NCBI RefSeq assembly: GCF_022631375.1
Contig: NZ_JALBGC010000001.1
Coordinates: 1,178,001-1,242,000, forward strand
Direction of reading: 5' to 3'
Source of the DNA: Hymenobacter cyanobacteriorum
GTDB taxonomy: Bacteria; Bacteroidota; Bacteroidia; Cytophagales; Hymenobacteraceae
DNA length: 64,000 nt
Within the stretch, counting starts at the first letter, position 1, and each line of letters begins with the position of its first letter. The notes under the pieces were generated by a model that ran no database searches, was not told the DNA's origin, and saw only the letters and a program-made list of their open reading frames with translations. Shown one piece after another: positions 1 through 8,623 of the stretch. Position numbers and translations under genes: made by a program.

Positions 1-1
1 T

Positions 2-610
2 GCCCAAACGCCCGGCCTGGTGCTGGCCGGCACCTGCCGCAACGCCATGGAAGCCCACGAGTACCTCAGCAGCCAGCCCGTTGATTTGCTGTTTCTCGAC
101 ATCGAAATGCCGCTGATGAACGGCCTGGCCTTTCTGCGTACACTCAAGAATCCGCCCAAAACCATCATCACCACCGCCTACCGCGAATACGCCTACGACG
201 GCTACGAGCTCGACGTGCTCGACTACCTGCTCAAGCCCTTTAGCTACGAGCGTTTCCGCAAGGCCACCGGCCGACTGCAGCCCGCCGCCGCGCCCGAGGA
301 GGAAAAGTCGCTGCTGCTGAAAGACCAGGGCAGCCTGTTCAAGGTGCCCTACCGCGATATTCTGTACGTGGAGGGCTGCAAGGACTACGTGAAGGTCGTG
401 ACGACCGCCAAAACCCATCTGCACCACGCCACCATGCAGGCCATGGCCGACCAACTGGGCGCGGCCTTCGGACGGTTGCACCGCTCGTTTATCGTGAACG
501 CGGCCCACATCCGGCGGCTGCAGCCCGAGCAGGTCGAGCTGACGGATGGCAGCCTGATTCCCATCGGCCAGTCCTATAAGCCCGAGCTGCTGGCCTGGTT
601 CAAGAAGTAG
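2..610 (+). CDS. LytTR-family response regulator, 5' end cut by the window
   Basis: The frame is open from the left edge, so the first receiver strand and its acidic pocket are missing. Seen: receiver core LLFLDIEMPLMNG, with the phosphoacceptor Asp codon at 98-100, a TTAY motif at the conserved Thr/Ser position, and LLKPFSYERF containing the conserved Lys. A LytTR DNA-binding domain follows, with ILYVEGCKDYVKV, LHRSFIVN and the usual ending in IPIGQSYK. The family is normally paired with a LytS-like histidine kinase, which would lie left of the window. An in-frame GTG at 20 is not the real start because the reading frame and homology-like sequence continue upstream of it. Confidence 0.9.
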   Translation, partial: AQTPGLVLAGTCRNAMEAHEYLSSQPVDLLFLDIEMPLMNGLAFLRTLKNPPKTIITTAYREYAYDGYELDVLDYLLKPFSYERFRKATGRLQPAAAPEEEKSLLLKDQGSLFKVPYRDILYVEGCKDYVKVVTTAKTHLHHATMQAMADQLGAAFGRLHRSFIVNAAHIRRLQPEQVELTDGSLIPIGQSYKPELLAWFKK

Positions 611-614
611 CCGG

Positions 615-2606
615 CTACTGCTGATAATCGGCCAGCTTGCGCATTTGCGCCGGCTCGTACACCTGCCCGTTTTTCACCACCAGCTGCACCCGGCGCAGGT
701 CGCGGATTTGCTGCAGCGGGTTGCCGTCGATGATGAGCACATCAGCCTGCTTGCCGGCATCGAGCGAGCCGGCGCGTGCTTCGGCCTGCATGGCGCGGGC
801 CGGGGCAATGGTGGCCGTTTGCAGGGCCTGCATGGGCGTGAGACCACCCTGCACGTACAGTTCCAGCTCGCGGGCCAGGCTGGTTCCGGGGAAGCCCATG
901 TCGGTGCCCGCTACCACGGGAATGCCGTGGTCGTAGAGGGCCTTCACGAGGCGGGCGAAGCTGGCGAAGTAGGGCGCGTATTTGGCGGCGTTGTCGGGCT
1001 CGGTGCCCATGGTGCGAAACAGCGCCTGGAGCGACTGCGGCAGCCGCGCGTAGGCCGGCTCGATGGCCGTGATGTCGTCCTTGGTCGAGCGAAACATCAG
1101 CTCGTACACGCCCACGGTAGGGTCGATGACGGTGTGGTGGGCCTTGAGAAAATTGAACACCCGCGTGCTGGCCGTGTCGTCGAGGATGAGCGAACGGTCG
1201 GGGTTGCGGCGCAGGGCCCGCACCACGTAGCTGATGTGGTTCACCTGGTCCATGCCCGCATTCACGCCCTGCGTGATGGTCATGCCCTCCGGAATGTGGC
1301 CCGTGACGGGCAGGCCCACGCGGTGCGCTTCGGCGCAGATGACGGGCACCATTTCGGGCTTCACCGAGCTGTAGAGCTTGATTTGAGCGAAGCCGTTGGC
1401 CTTGTAGCGCTGCACTACGGCGGCGGCCTCAGCGGGCGTGCTGGCCCGCACAATGCCCAGCGCGGCCGGCCCCTCGCCGTCAATCAGCCCGGCTTTGAGG
1501 ATGCGTGGGCCCACGCCCCGGCCCCCATCAATGGCCTGCTGGATGGCGTTGATGTAGCTGAACTCGTTGCCGCAGTCGCGCACGGTGGTCACGCCGGCCG
1601 CCAGGTAGGCCGGCCCCCACTCGGCCTGCTGGAAGTGGGCGTGCATGTCCCACAGGCCCGGCAGCACGGTTTTGCCCTCGGCCCGAATCACGCGGGCTCC
1701 TTTGGGAATGGGCGTGGAGGAAGCCGGCCCAACTTTCAGAATCTTGCCGCCTTCCAGCACAACCACCGCATTCGGAATGGTACGCCCCTGCACTACATCC
1801 ACCACCGTGCCGCCGGCAATGGCCAGCAGCTGCGGCTTAGCCCCGGGCTTAGCCGCCGCGCCGATTTCCTGCCGGAACAGCCGCATGCCGTGCCCGGCCG
1901 CCTTGCCGATGAGGGCGGGCAGCAGGCTTTCATACGGCTGCCACATCATTTCCAGCTTGTCGCCCTCGGCGTCGTTGGTGATGATGCACAGCAGGTTGTT
2001 CTGTTGGTCGGTCCAGAGCAGCTCGTTGCCCCACACCAGGCCTTTCAGCACGTAGCGGCGCAGCACCAGCGGCCGGTTCTGGAACTGCACGGTGTCGCGG
2101 CCATCTTCCCGAATGTGCACCGTGCCGCCCGGCAGCAGCGCCAGGCTGGCCGGGCGGCCGTGCTGCTGCCAGTAGCGCAGCAGCAGCAGCTGCCCCGTGC
2201 CGGGCGAGTACCCCGCCACCGGGAAGCTCAGGCCCGCCCGCTTTTCGGTCCGCACCGCGTCATCGACGCGAATACGGGCCTGCCCGTTGCTGATGGTAAT
2301 GGTGTCGTTGATGGTGCTGAAGCGCGAGGTCTGGCCCTTCACGGCTAGGCGCAGCGGCTCACCGGCGGGCGTCACGGCGATGTTTGCGCGCAACGCTACC
2401 GGCGAGCTGCGGTCCACAAACCGGAAGTTGACGTCGTAGGTGTGGGCCTGCGCGGTGCGGGTGAGGTGGTAGGTTTCCTGGCCGATGCGCTGCTCGAACT
2501 TGTGCAGCAGAAAAGTGGCGCTATCGGTGGGTGCGGGCACCTGGGCCTGCGCGAGGGCGGGCGCCAGGGCGGCGAACAGGGCTGGTAACAGGGCTTTTTG
2601 CAGCAT
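615..2606 (-). CDS. Secreted metal-dependent amidohydrolase
   Basis: 663 aa with a signal peptide (ALLPALFAALAPALAQAQ). The first ~240 residues form a family-specific region; the amidohydrolase part begins near LLAIAGGTVVDVVQGRTIP. Metal-site motifs seen are GLWDMHAHF (HxH), GHIPEGMT, NHISYV and AGTDMGFPG, followed by the C-terminal composite strand LIIDGNPLQQI. These match the imidazolonepropionase-like / prolidase-like amidohydrolases that are common as exported hydrolases in Bacteroidota. The substrate cannot be told from sequence. It ends 4 bp from the convergent response regulator, with no clear terminator between them. Confidence 0.9.
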   Translation of the reverse strand: MLQKALLPALFAALAPALAQAQVPAPTDSATFLLHKFEQRIGQETYHLTRTAQAHTYDVNFRFVDRSSPVALRANIAVTPAGEPLRLAVKGQTSRFSTINDTITISNGQARIRVDDAVRTEKRAGLSFPVAGYSPGTGQLLLLRYWQQHGRPASLALLPGGTVHIREDGRDTVQFQNRPLVLRRYVLKGLVWGNELLWTDQQNNLLCIITNDAEGDKLEMMWQPYESLLPALIGKAAGHGMRLFRQEIGAAAKPGAKPQLLAIAGGTVVDVVQGRTIPNAVVVLEGGKILKVGPASSTPIPKGARVIRAEGKTVLPGLWDMHAHFQQAEWGPAYLAAGVTTVRDCGNEFSYINAIQQAIDGGRGVGPRILKAGLIDGEGPAALGIVRASTPAEAAAVVQRYKANGFAQIKLYSSVKPEMVPVICAEAHRVGLPVTGHIPEGMTITQGVNAGMDQVNHISYVVRALRRNPDRSLILDDTASTRVFNFLKAHHTVIDPTVGVYELMFRSTKDDITAIEPAYARLPQSLQALFRTMGTEPDNAAKYAPYFASFARLVKALYDHGIPVVAGTDMGFPGTSLARELELYVQGGLTPMQALQTATIAPARAMQAEARAGSLDAGKQADVLIIDGNPLQQIRDLRRVQLVVKNGQVYEPAQMRKLADYQQ

Positions 2607-2825
2607 CTGGTGAGTGAGGTTAGGAAAGGGAAAGACAAGTGCTGCCGCGCGCTACTGCTGCGCAAACAGCTGGCCGTGGCAGCAACGAATATCACCACTA
2701 CCGGCCAATGGCCGGATTCATTACCGCTCCGCCTACAATTCGCTGCTGATACAGGCAACCTCATCGAATAAAGCGCGGCGACTGGAGATGTAGCATGTCA
2801 TCCGGCTACGTACCTCAGCATACTC

Positions 2826-4037
2826 CTAGGGTTTGGTTTCGGCCAGCCCTTTGGCAATGGCCTGAAACAGCGGATTATCAGGTTTCGCTACTTTCTTGAG
2901 CGCCGCCTGGGCCGCCACAAAATGGGGCCGCGCCGCCTGCGGCCGCTTGAGCTGCATGTTGAGCACCGCCACATAAAAGTGCAGTAGGCCCTGCGCCGTA
3001 GGGGTGGCGGGGGCTTTGGGCAGTTGGCCGCTGAAAAAAGCTTCGGCTTCGGCCCACTGGTTCTGGGCCTGATAAATGTCCATGATGTCGGAAAACATCT
3101 GGTCATCGGCCGGATTGAGCTGGTACAGCCGGTTGGCCCAGGCGGCGGCATCCGGCGCGTGGGTCGTCACGGCCAGCTCCAGCAGGTTGCGGAGGGTGGC
3201 ATAGTTCTGCGGCTGCAGCTCCAGGCTTTGCAGCAGGGCCTTTTTCGCCTCGTTGGGCTGCTGCGTGCGCTGGTGCAGGGTGCCAAGCATCCGGGCGGCA
3301 TCGGCTTTCATTTCGGGGTCGGTGTACAGCCGCAACGAGGTCTGCGCGTACGGAATGGCCTCGGCCGGCCGCTTCAGCTGCATCAGCGCAAAAGCCAGGT
3401 TGTAGGGCGAATCGGGATACTGCGAATTCAGGGCAATGGCCTTTTCGAACGGGGCAATACTCGCCTCGGCGCGCCCCTGGGCCAGGTGCGCATAGCCCAC
3501 GGCGTAGTAGGTCATAAAATCGCCGAGCTGATGCGCATGCGCCTGACCGTAATGCTCAATCACCAAATCCAGCAGCTGCGCTTCGGTTTTGTCTTGCTCG
3601 CCGCAGTGGCAGAGCACGGCCTGGTAGTAATAGTCGCCCAGGCCTTGGCTGAGGCGGTAGTTTTGGGGAAATTGCTTTTGCAGCTGCTTCAGGGTTTTGG
3701 GAATGTCGAGCAGGTGCATGCTGTACTGGCCGGGTTTGCCGCGCAAGCGCCCTATCGTTTCGCCGGGCGCCAGGTCCTTCAGCCCAAAGCCCTGGAAATT
3801 CAGCGCAATCAGGTAGTACCGAAGCAACACCTTTTCCTTTTGGAGCACCACGTCGGGCTGCTGGTTTTTGGGGTCGACTTTATCGAGTGCCTGATAGGCC
3901 GATTCGTATTTTTTCTCCGTTTCCAGCTGGGCGCCCTGCGCCAGCGCGGCCGCTGGGGTAACGGGTTGGCTCATTGCCGGCCCGGACAGCAAAAGCAACA
4001 GCGCTGCAAGCAGACAGCAGCGTAGAGAATAAGGCAT
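2826..4037 (-). CDS. Secreted tetratricopeptide-repeat protein
   Basis: 403 aa. A signal peptide (LLAALLLLLSGPAMSQP) is followed by helical TPR-like repeats, for example AVGYAHLAQGRAEASIAPFEKA, SPYNLAFALMQLKRPAEAI and MLGTLHQRTQQPNEAKKALL. It is probably a periplasmic scaffold protein. No catalytic domain is visible. It stands alone, with 219 bp to the upstream side of the amidohydrolase and 123 bp to the next gene. The partner is unknown. Confidence 0.85.
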   Translation of the reverse strand: MPYSLRCCLLAALLLLLSGPAMSQPVTPAAALAQGAQLETEKKYESAYQALDKVDPKNQQPDVVLQKEKVLLRYYLIALNFQGFGLKDLAPGETIGRLRGKPGQYSMHLLDIPKTLKQLQKQFPQNYRLSQGLGDYYYQAVLCHCGEQDKTEAQLLDLVIEHYGQAHAHQLGDFMTYYAVGYAHLAQGRAEASIAPFEKAIALNSQYPDSPYNLAFALMQLKRPAEAIPYAQTSLRLYTDPEMKADAARMLGTLHQRTQQPNEAKKALLQSLELQPQNYATLRNLLELAVTTHAPDAAAWANRLYQLNPADDQMFSDIMDIYQAQNQWAEAEAFFSGQLPKAPATPTAQGLLHFYVAVLNMQLKRPQAARPHFVAAQAALKKVAKPDNPLFQAIAKGLAETKP

Positions 4038-4160
4038 TGGCGTTTTTTAGGAGAGGAAGAACAACTCACGAAACTACTGTGCCCCAGCCAAAAATACAGG
4101 CCAGATAATAGCGCGCCAGACCGGGTTTGCTATTACGCTCCACCTTCTCATTGTTTGTTC

Positions 4161-5294
4161 TCACAGCAGCAGCACATCAATGCGGTGCGCGTGCACCTGC
4201 TGCAAGTCATCCGACCACGCGAAGACCGTGAAAAACCCGTCTACCGACGCTACCAGGGCAATGGCATCGTGCTGGTCGTGCACGAATTGAGCAGCGGCCA
4301 AGTGGCGGGTGCCGCCGTTCTGGGCCGGGTGCAGGTGGCGGGGCTCGCTGCCCACCACCGGCTCGGTCAGCACCATTGTCTCGACGGGCGTGCTGGTTTT
4401 GGCCCGCGCCACCTTGGCCCCAAAGGCCAGCAGCGTGTATTCGCGGGTGATGACCGTGGCCCCGTCCACGGCCGTGAAGCCGCCCACAATGCCGATGTTG
4501 CGCCGCAAACTGGCCTGCCACTTGCGCTTCGACTGCCCCGGCCGCTGCACAGCCCGGATGCCGGTATAGGCCGGGGCCACGGGGTAATTCAGAGGCTGCA
4601 CAATGGACTGCTGCCACTGCCCGGAGCCGGGCGGCACCACCAGCACCAGCCCGCCGCGACCGTGGGCGCGCATGGCGGCGGCCAGCTCCAGCAGCACGTT
4701 GTCGGTTTCGCCGGTGTCGGGCGCGGGCAGGCTGCGGCCGGGCAAAAAGGCGCGCAGGGCCGCGCAGTCGCTCAGGCCGCCGTCGGTTTCGTCGATGAGC
4801 TGCAGGTGGTCGCCGCGCAGCACGGCCACGTTCACAAACTTGCCGAAGCCGCCGGCGCGGCGGTGCTTCACCACCAGCAGGCCGGGCTCTACCACTTCGA
4901 GCACGAAGCACAGCGGCGGCACCCGCGTGGCCGTGCCCCACACGTAGAGGCCGTCGACATCGTGCCACACGCCCAGGTGCAGGCCGGGCTGCTCCACGGC
5001 CGGCGCCAGCTTCAGCAGGTTGGCGGGCGTGAGGCGGCGGCGCTGGCCGAATACCAGCGGCTGCCGAGCCTGCTCCAGCGGCAGCAGCGCCAGCGAGATG
5101 CGCGGCGAGTAGCCCTCCTCACGCCCCAGGCTGGCCCAGAAGGCTACGTCAATCACGGCTTCAATCCACTGCGCTTCGGGCGGCGAGGCGAGGCGCTTTT
5201 CGTCCTCCATGCTGGCGGCGCGGTGCCGCGCAAAGTGGGCTTCGACCATGGGGGCCGCCATGCGGGCCGTAAGGTATGTGGGTTCGGAGAGCAT
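4161..5294 (-). CDS. Protein with C-terminal diadenylate-cyclase-like (DisA_N/DAC) domain
   Basis: 377 aa, no signal peptide or membrane segment. The C-terminal ~120 residues carry the two signature motifs of DAC domains: a DGA motif in FTAVDGATVITREY and a GTRH motif in NGGTRHLAAAQFVHDQHDAIALV, followed by a final strand (VDGFFTVF). The N-terminal two thirds look like a sensor region of the type Pfam calls DACN-something; DACNV is my best guess, from memory. DAC domains make cyclic di-AMP from two ATP. Both motifs are kept here, so activity is possible, but I cannot show that the domain dimerises or is active. A palindromic element follows its start codon on the upstream side. Confidence 0.65.
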   Translation of the reverse strand: MLSEPTYLTARMAAPMVEAHFARHRAASMEDEKRLASPPEAQWIEAVIDVAFWASLGREEGYSPRISLALLPLEQARQPLVFGQRRRLTPANLLKLAPAVEQPGLHLGVWHDVDGLYVWGTATRVPPLCFVLEVVEPGLLVVKHRRAGGFGKFVNVAVLRGDHLQLIDETDGGLSDCAALRAFLPGRSLPAPDTGETDNVLLELAAAMRAHGRGGLVLVVPPGSGQWQQSIVQPLNYPVAPAYTGIRAVQRPGQSKRKWQASLRRNIGIVGGFTAVDGATVITREYTLLAFGAKVARAKTSTPVETMVLTEPVVGSEPRHLHPAQNGGTRHLAAAQFVHDQHDAIALVASVDGFFTVFAWSDDLQQVHAHRIDVLLL

Positions 5295-5320
5295 GGGGCA
5301 AAGATGGGGACGGGCAGAAC

Positions 5321-5425
5321 GTCATGCAGAGCGCAGCGAAGCATCTCGCGGCCAGCAGCAAACCAATCGTGCGAGTGTTTTGATTTACTGCTGCCCGCGA
5401 GATGCTTCGCTGCGCTCCGCATGAC
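5321..5425. repeat. Palindromic intergenic element, subtype A (copy 1)
   Basis: Inverted repeat with 29-nt arms, 5321-5349 and 5397-5425, with one mismatch and a 47-nt loop. The arm starts GTCATGCAGAGCGCAGCGAA and continues into GCATCTCGC. It lies between the cyclase-like gene and the YdeI gene. Translated in some frames it gives spurious peptides such as HAERSEAS. Confidence 0.9.
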
Positions 5426-5446
5426 TGTTTTTTTCCTGCTTCTCTC

Positions 5447-6034
5447 CTACCCCTTATCGAAATTCACCCGCTTGCCCAAGGCCGCCAGACGCACCGTTTC
5501 GGCCACGCGGCGGGCGCGGGTTTCGGGCTGTTTGGCGCTCAGCACCCAGGTTAGAATAGCTTTACGGGACGAAGGCGCGAAGGCGGCAAAGTGCCGGGCG
5601 GCGGCTTCATCAGTAGCCAGGGCGGCGGCTAAATCCTCGGGCACGAGGCCGGCTTCGGCGGCATCGAGGGTTTCCCAGGCGCCGTTGGCTTTGGCACGGG
5701 CAATGGCGGCGAGGCCGGCGGGCATGAGCTGGCCAGCATCTTCGAGACGCGCCAGCCGCTCCTTGTTCACCTTGCTCCAGCCGCTGCGGGCCCGGCGCGG
5801 CGTGTAGAGCTGCTGCGACCGCTCGGCGTCAAGCTTGCGCGGGTGCGAGTCTATCCAGCCGAAACAGAGGGCTTCTTCCACAGCTTCGGCGTAGCTCAGG
5901 CTGGGCAAGCCGCTGGCTTTTTTGCAGTACACCAGCCACACGCCGGGCAGCTGGGCGTGGTGCGCGGCCAGCCACTGCCGCCACTCGGCGCGGCTGGCGG
6001 GCTGGAACTGGGGGTGGGCGTCGGGGCGGGGCAT
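5447..6034 (-). CDS. YdeI/OmpD-associated family protein
   Basis: 195 aa. Family-typical features are the N-terminal WRQWLAAHHAQLPGVWLVYCKK, the YAEAVEEALCFGWIDS segment and the C-terminal AFAPSSRKAILTWVLSAKQPETRARRV. Proteins of this family are small, cytoplasmic and of unclear function; some are annotated as bacteriocin-protection proteins. The Met at 6034 gives the usual family N-terminus. It is probably transcribed alone. Confidence 0.85.
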   Translation of the reverse strand: MPRPDAHPQFQPASRAEWRQWLAAHHAQLPGVWLVYCKKASGLPSLSYAEAVEEALCFGWIDSHPRKLDAERSQQLYTPRRARSGWSKVNKERLARLEDAGQLMPAGLAAIARAKANGAWETLDAAEAGLVPEDLAAALATDEAAARHFAAFAPSSRKAILTWVLSAKQPETRARRVAETVRLAALGKRVNFDKG

Positions 6035-6148
6035 GGGGTAGCGTCTCAGTGGGAATTGCCCGCTGCAGCAGGCAATGCAAGATGCCTATTTTCCGTCTAT
6101 AGCTGGCCCGCCCGGCCATAAATTAGCACGAAACCCACCGTCCTTGTT

Positions 6149-6658
6149 ATGCGTCGTATCCTCTTGCTCCTGATGCTTTCGGCTCTTTCAGCCACCACCG
6201 CCCGCGCCCAAAGCACGCCGCGCAAAGCCGGGCCGGCTAGCCCACCACCGGCGGCTGCCCCGAAGCCGACAACCAAGGATGAGCTCTACCAAACGGTTGC
6301 CCGGCTGGATACGGAAATGTTTGCCGCCTTCAATGCCCACGACGTAAATAAGCTCATGGCCTACTTCGCCGACAACGTGGAGTTTTACCACGACAAAGGC
6401 GGCCTGAGCAACTTCGCCCAGACCAAAGAAGGCTTCGCGCGCCTCTTCGCCCAAAGCCCCGACATCACCCGCACGCTGGTGGCGGGCACCCTCGAAGTAT
6501 ACCCCGTGAAAAACTACGGGGCCATGCACATCGCCACCCAACGGTTCTGCCACTTGGAAAACGGCCGCCAGGACTGCGGCAACTCCAAGTTCGTGATGGT
6601 GTGGCAGCAGCAGGCCGGCACCTGGCGCATCACCCGCGTCGTGAGCTACGACCATTGA
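6149..6658 (+). CDS. Secreted NTF2-like (SnoaL/DUF4440-type) protein
   Basis: 169 aa. A signal peptide (LLLLMLSALSATTARAQ) and a Pro/Ala linker are followed by an NTF2-like cone fold: LDTEMFAAFNAHDVNKLMAYFADNVEFYHDKGGLSN, then two long strands ending TWRITRVVSYDH. Such domains bind or transform small molecules; nothing in the sequence gives the ligand. It is divergent from the YdeI gene, with 114 bp between the starts. Confidence 0.85.
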   Translation: MRRILLLLMLSALSATTARAQSTPRKAGPASPPPAAAPKPTTKDELYQTVARLDTEMFAAFNAHDVNKLMAYFADNVEFYHDKGGLSNFAQTKEGFARLFAQSPDITRTLVAGTLEVYPVKNYGAMHIATQRFCHLENGRQDCGNSKFVMVWQQQAGTWRITRVVSYDH

Positions 6659-6877
6659 TTGATGGGTTAGCGTCAGGGCCAATTGGTGGGCCTTCAAAAG
6701 CTACTGGTGGTGCTACAGCAGCCTTGGCGGTGCGGCGTCGGGCGATGCGTTCCATGGGAGCAGGGCTGCTGATTAAGAAGCTGGTTCCGGCCTCTGCTGC
6801 CCTATCTTGGTTCTCAACATTGCCTCAATCGTAAACCGGCCGTAACCTGACGTAAAACTCAAACCTAAGCGTAACAC

Positions 6878-7654
6878 ATGCCTGACACGCCAACCTCCCC
6901 CACCAGCCCCGGCCAGGACGAGCCGGAGCTGTCGCCTTCGGGCTCGCCCATCTACCGCTACGAGGGCCAGGCACCGGCCCCGTTCGAACTGGCCGGCGGC
7001 GACGAAGCAACCATCGCGGCCATCTCTGACCACATCGAGCGCCATCTGGGACCGGTGAGCGGCGTGTACCACGAGCTCCTTTCGGATAAGGTGCACCTCG
7101 ACGTGCACATCGTGCCGCCCAGCGCCGACTTTCCCTTTTTCACGCTCGTCACTTCCGGAATGAGCGACCGGCCCATGCAGGTGCCGCCCGGCGCTCCCCT
7201 CGACGAAGCTCCGCCATTTGCCGAGCTGTGCATCCTGCTGCCCAGCACTTGGAACATCCCTACCGACTCGGCAGAAACCGCGGCCGCTTTCGAAGACGAA
7301 AACGTGTACTGGCCCATTCGCTGGCTGAAAATGCTAGCCCGCCTGCCACACGAGTACGGCACCTGGCTGGGCTTCGGCCACACCATCCCCAACGGCGAAG
7401 AGGCCGAGCCTTTCGCCAACGACACCGAGTTGGGCTGCATGCTGGTGCTCACGGCGCTGAGCCTGCCCGAAGAGTTTCAAACGCTGGAAATCAGCCCCTA
7501 CAAAAAGGTGCATTTCTACACGCTCTACCCCATCTACCACGAGGAGATGAACCTAAAAATGGAACAGGGCGTGGACGCGTTGCTCGACCGGTTCGATGAA
7601 TACGGTATCGGCGACGTACTGGACCTGACCCGGCCGAATACTGCGCTGGCGTAA
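6878..7654 (+). CDS. Suppressor-of-fused (SUFU) domain protein
   Basis: 258 aa, cytoplasmic. The SUFU-like domain is visible in VYHELLSDKVHLDVHIVPPSADFP, TLVTSGMSDRPM, FAELCILLPSTW, WPIRWLKMLARLPHEYGTWLGFGHTIPNG and FYTLYPIYHEEMNLKMEQG. Bacterial SUFU proteins often act as immunity or toxin-associated proteins, but no polymorphic-toxin gene lies beside it here. The 219 bp upstream hold no other gene. A stem-loop lies 24 bp after the stop. Confidence 0.88.
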   Translation: MPDTPTSPTSPGQDEPELSPSGSPIYRYEGQAPAPFELAGGDEATIAAISDHIERHLGPVSGVYHELLSDKVHLDVHIVPPSADFPFFTLVTSGMSDRPMQVPPGAPLDEAPPFAELCILLPSTWNIPTDSAETAAAFEDENVYWPIRWLKMLARLPHEYGTWLGFGHTIPNGEEAEPFANDTELGCMLVLTALSLPEEFQTLEISPYKKVHFYTLYPIYHEEMNLKMEQGVDALLDRFDEYGIGDVLDLTRPNTALA

Positions 7655-7677
7655 GCTGCCTGAAACAGTTTATCAGC

Positions 7678-7713
7678 AAAAAGCGGCTGAAGCTCCCGTA
7701 GCTTTAGCCGCTT
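7678..7713 (-). terminator. Rho-independent terminator for the lipoprotein gene
   Basis: A 14-bp stem (7681-7694 with 7700-7713, one G-T pair) and a 5-nt loop lie between two convergent genes. The minus strand has a T run directly after the stem, so it best serves the gene ending at 7727. The plus strand has only a weak T stretch. Confidence 0.75.
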
Positions 7714-7726
7714 GCCGTTTCAGCAG

Positions 7727-8623
7727 TTACTTCCCAACCCGAAGCACCTTGCCGTGCTGGTAGCGGTAGCGGCCGGCAGAAAGCTTGGTTAGGGTGCAAT
7801 CCCCGGGTTTCGTATTGCCGATGGTTTTGACCGGCCCGAGCAGCAGTTCCCGGTGCTGCACCCTGAAACTGCGCTTGCAACCCGTGAACTGTTCTCCCGG
7901 CTCAATTTTGTAGCCGTGCATCATGGCATACCCGCCCAATGCTTCGTCTTCGGCCGCCAATAAGGCCTGGAAAATCAGGGTTGGCGTTGGGGTCGACGTC
8001 ACATCGAGCACACTTACCTGGTCCCATGCGGTGCCACTGCCCGTACCGTACGACGCCGGATGCAGCCGCAGCACGAGTTCCGCAGCCCCGCGACCGTCCA
8101 GGTTAACTGTATCAATCGAGTGGTCGCCCGATTCCGCGCCCCATTGGGGCGCATCCTCCGTATCGGAAGCGACTAATGACAGGTCTATTTCCATCCATTC
8201 GGCCCCGCCACTGGCAACGCGGTGGAACAGGCGGGGCCGTTCGCCGGATTCCTGGACGAGCCGGAATCCGGCGAAGTTCACGACTTGGCTACGCACCAGC
8301 CGGGTAGTATCGTTCCATTCCGTGTTGAGGCTGTCCCATTGCGGCCTGCTCAAGGGCCAGGTTCGGAGGATAACCGGGCTGATGCTGTCGCCGACTGCCT
8401 GGGTGGGTTGGCTGGCTTGCGCGGCTGGTGGCAGTTGGGCGGTCGGCCTCACCGCCCGGCTGGTATCCAGCGCGCTACCGGTGGCAGAAGTGGCTGCTTC
8501 CGTTGTTTTCGCAGAGTTGTGTTTGCAAGCGTCCAGCGAAAGCAATACGGCCGCTCCCATCAGGAAGCGGCCGCAGGCAGGGAGGTTGAGAAGCCACATA
8601 GTGGTTCTGCGCACCGGGCGCAA
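7727..8623 (-). CDS. Lipoprotein of unknown function
   Basis: 298 aa. A basic n-region and hydrophobic stretch end in the lipobox LDAC (GAAVLLSLDACKHNS). A Ser/Thr/Ala-rich linker follows, then a globular region with VNLDGRGAAELVLRLHPA, which resembles a FG-GAP-like or VCBS-like turn but only weakly. No known family was recognised. The chosen start abuts the stop of lpdA; an internal Met at 8599 would also leave a complete signal peptide. It may be co-transcribed with lpdA, but its function does not suggest a link. Confidence 0.75.
   Translation of the reverse strand: MRPVRRTTMWLLNLPACGRFLMGAAVLLSLDACKHNSAKTTEAATSATGSALDTSRAVRPTAQLPPAAQASQPTQAVGDSISPVILRTWPLSRPQWDSLNTEWNDTTRLVRSQVVNFAGFRLVQESGERPRLFHRVASGGAEWMEIDLSLVASDTEDAPQWGAESGDHSIDTVNLDGRGAAELVLRLHPASYGTGSGTAWDQVSVLDVTSTPTPTLIFQALLAAEDEALGGYAMMHGYKIEPGEQFTGCKRSFRVQHRELLLGPVKTIGNTKPGDCTLTKLSAGRYRYQHGKVLRVGK

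Noticed and set aside
645..2348. Long plus-strand frames opposite the amidohydrolase gene, and similar ones opposite the TPR and cyclase-like genes
   Set aside because: They are typical antisense shadows in GC-rich DNA; the minus-strand frames carry clear motifs and signal peptides.
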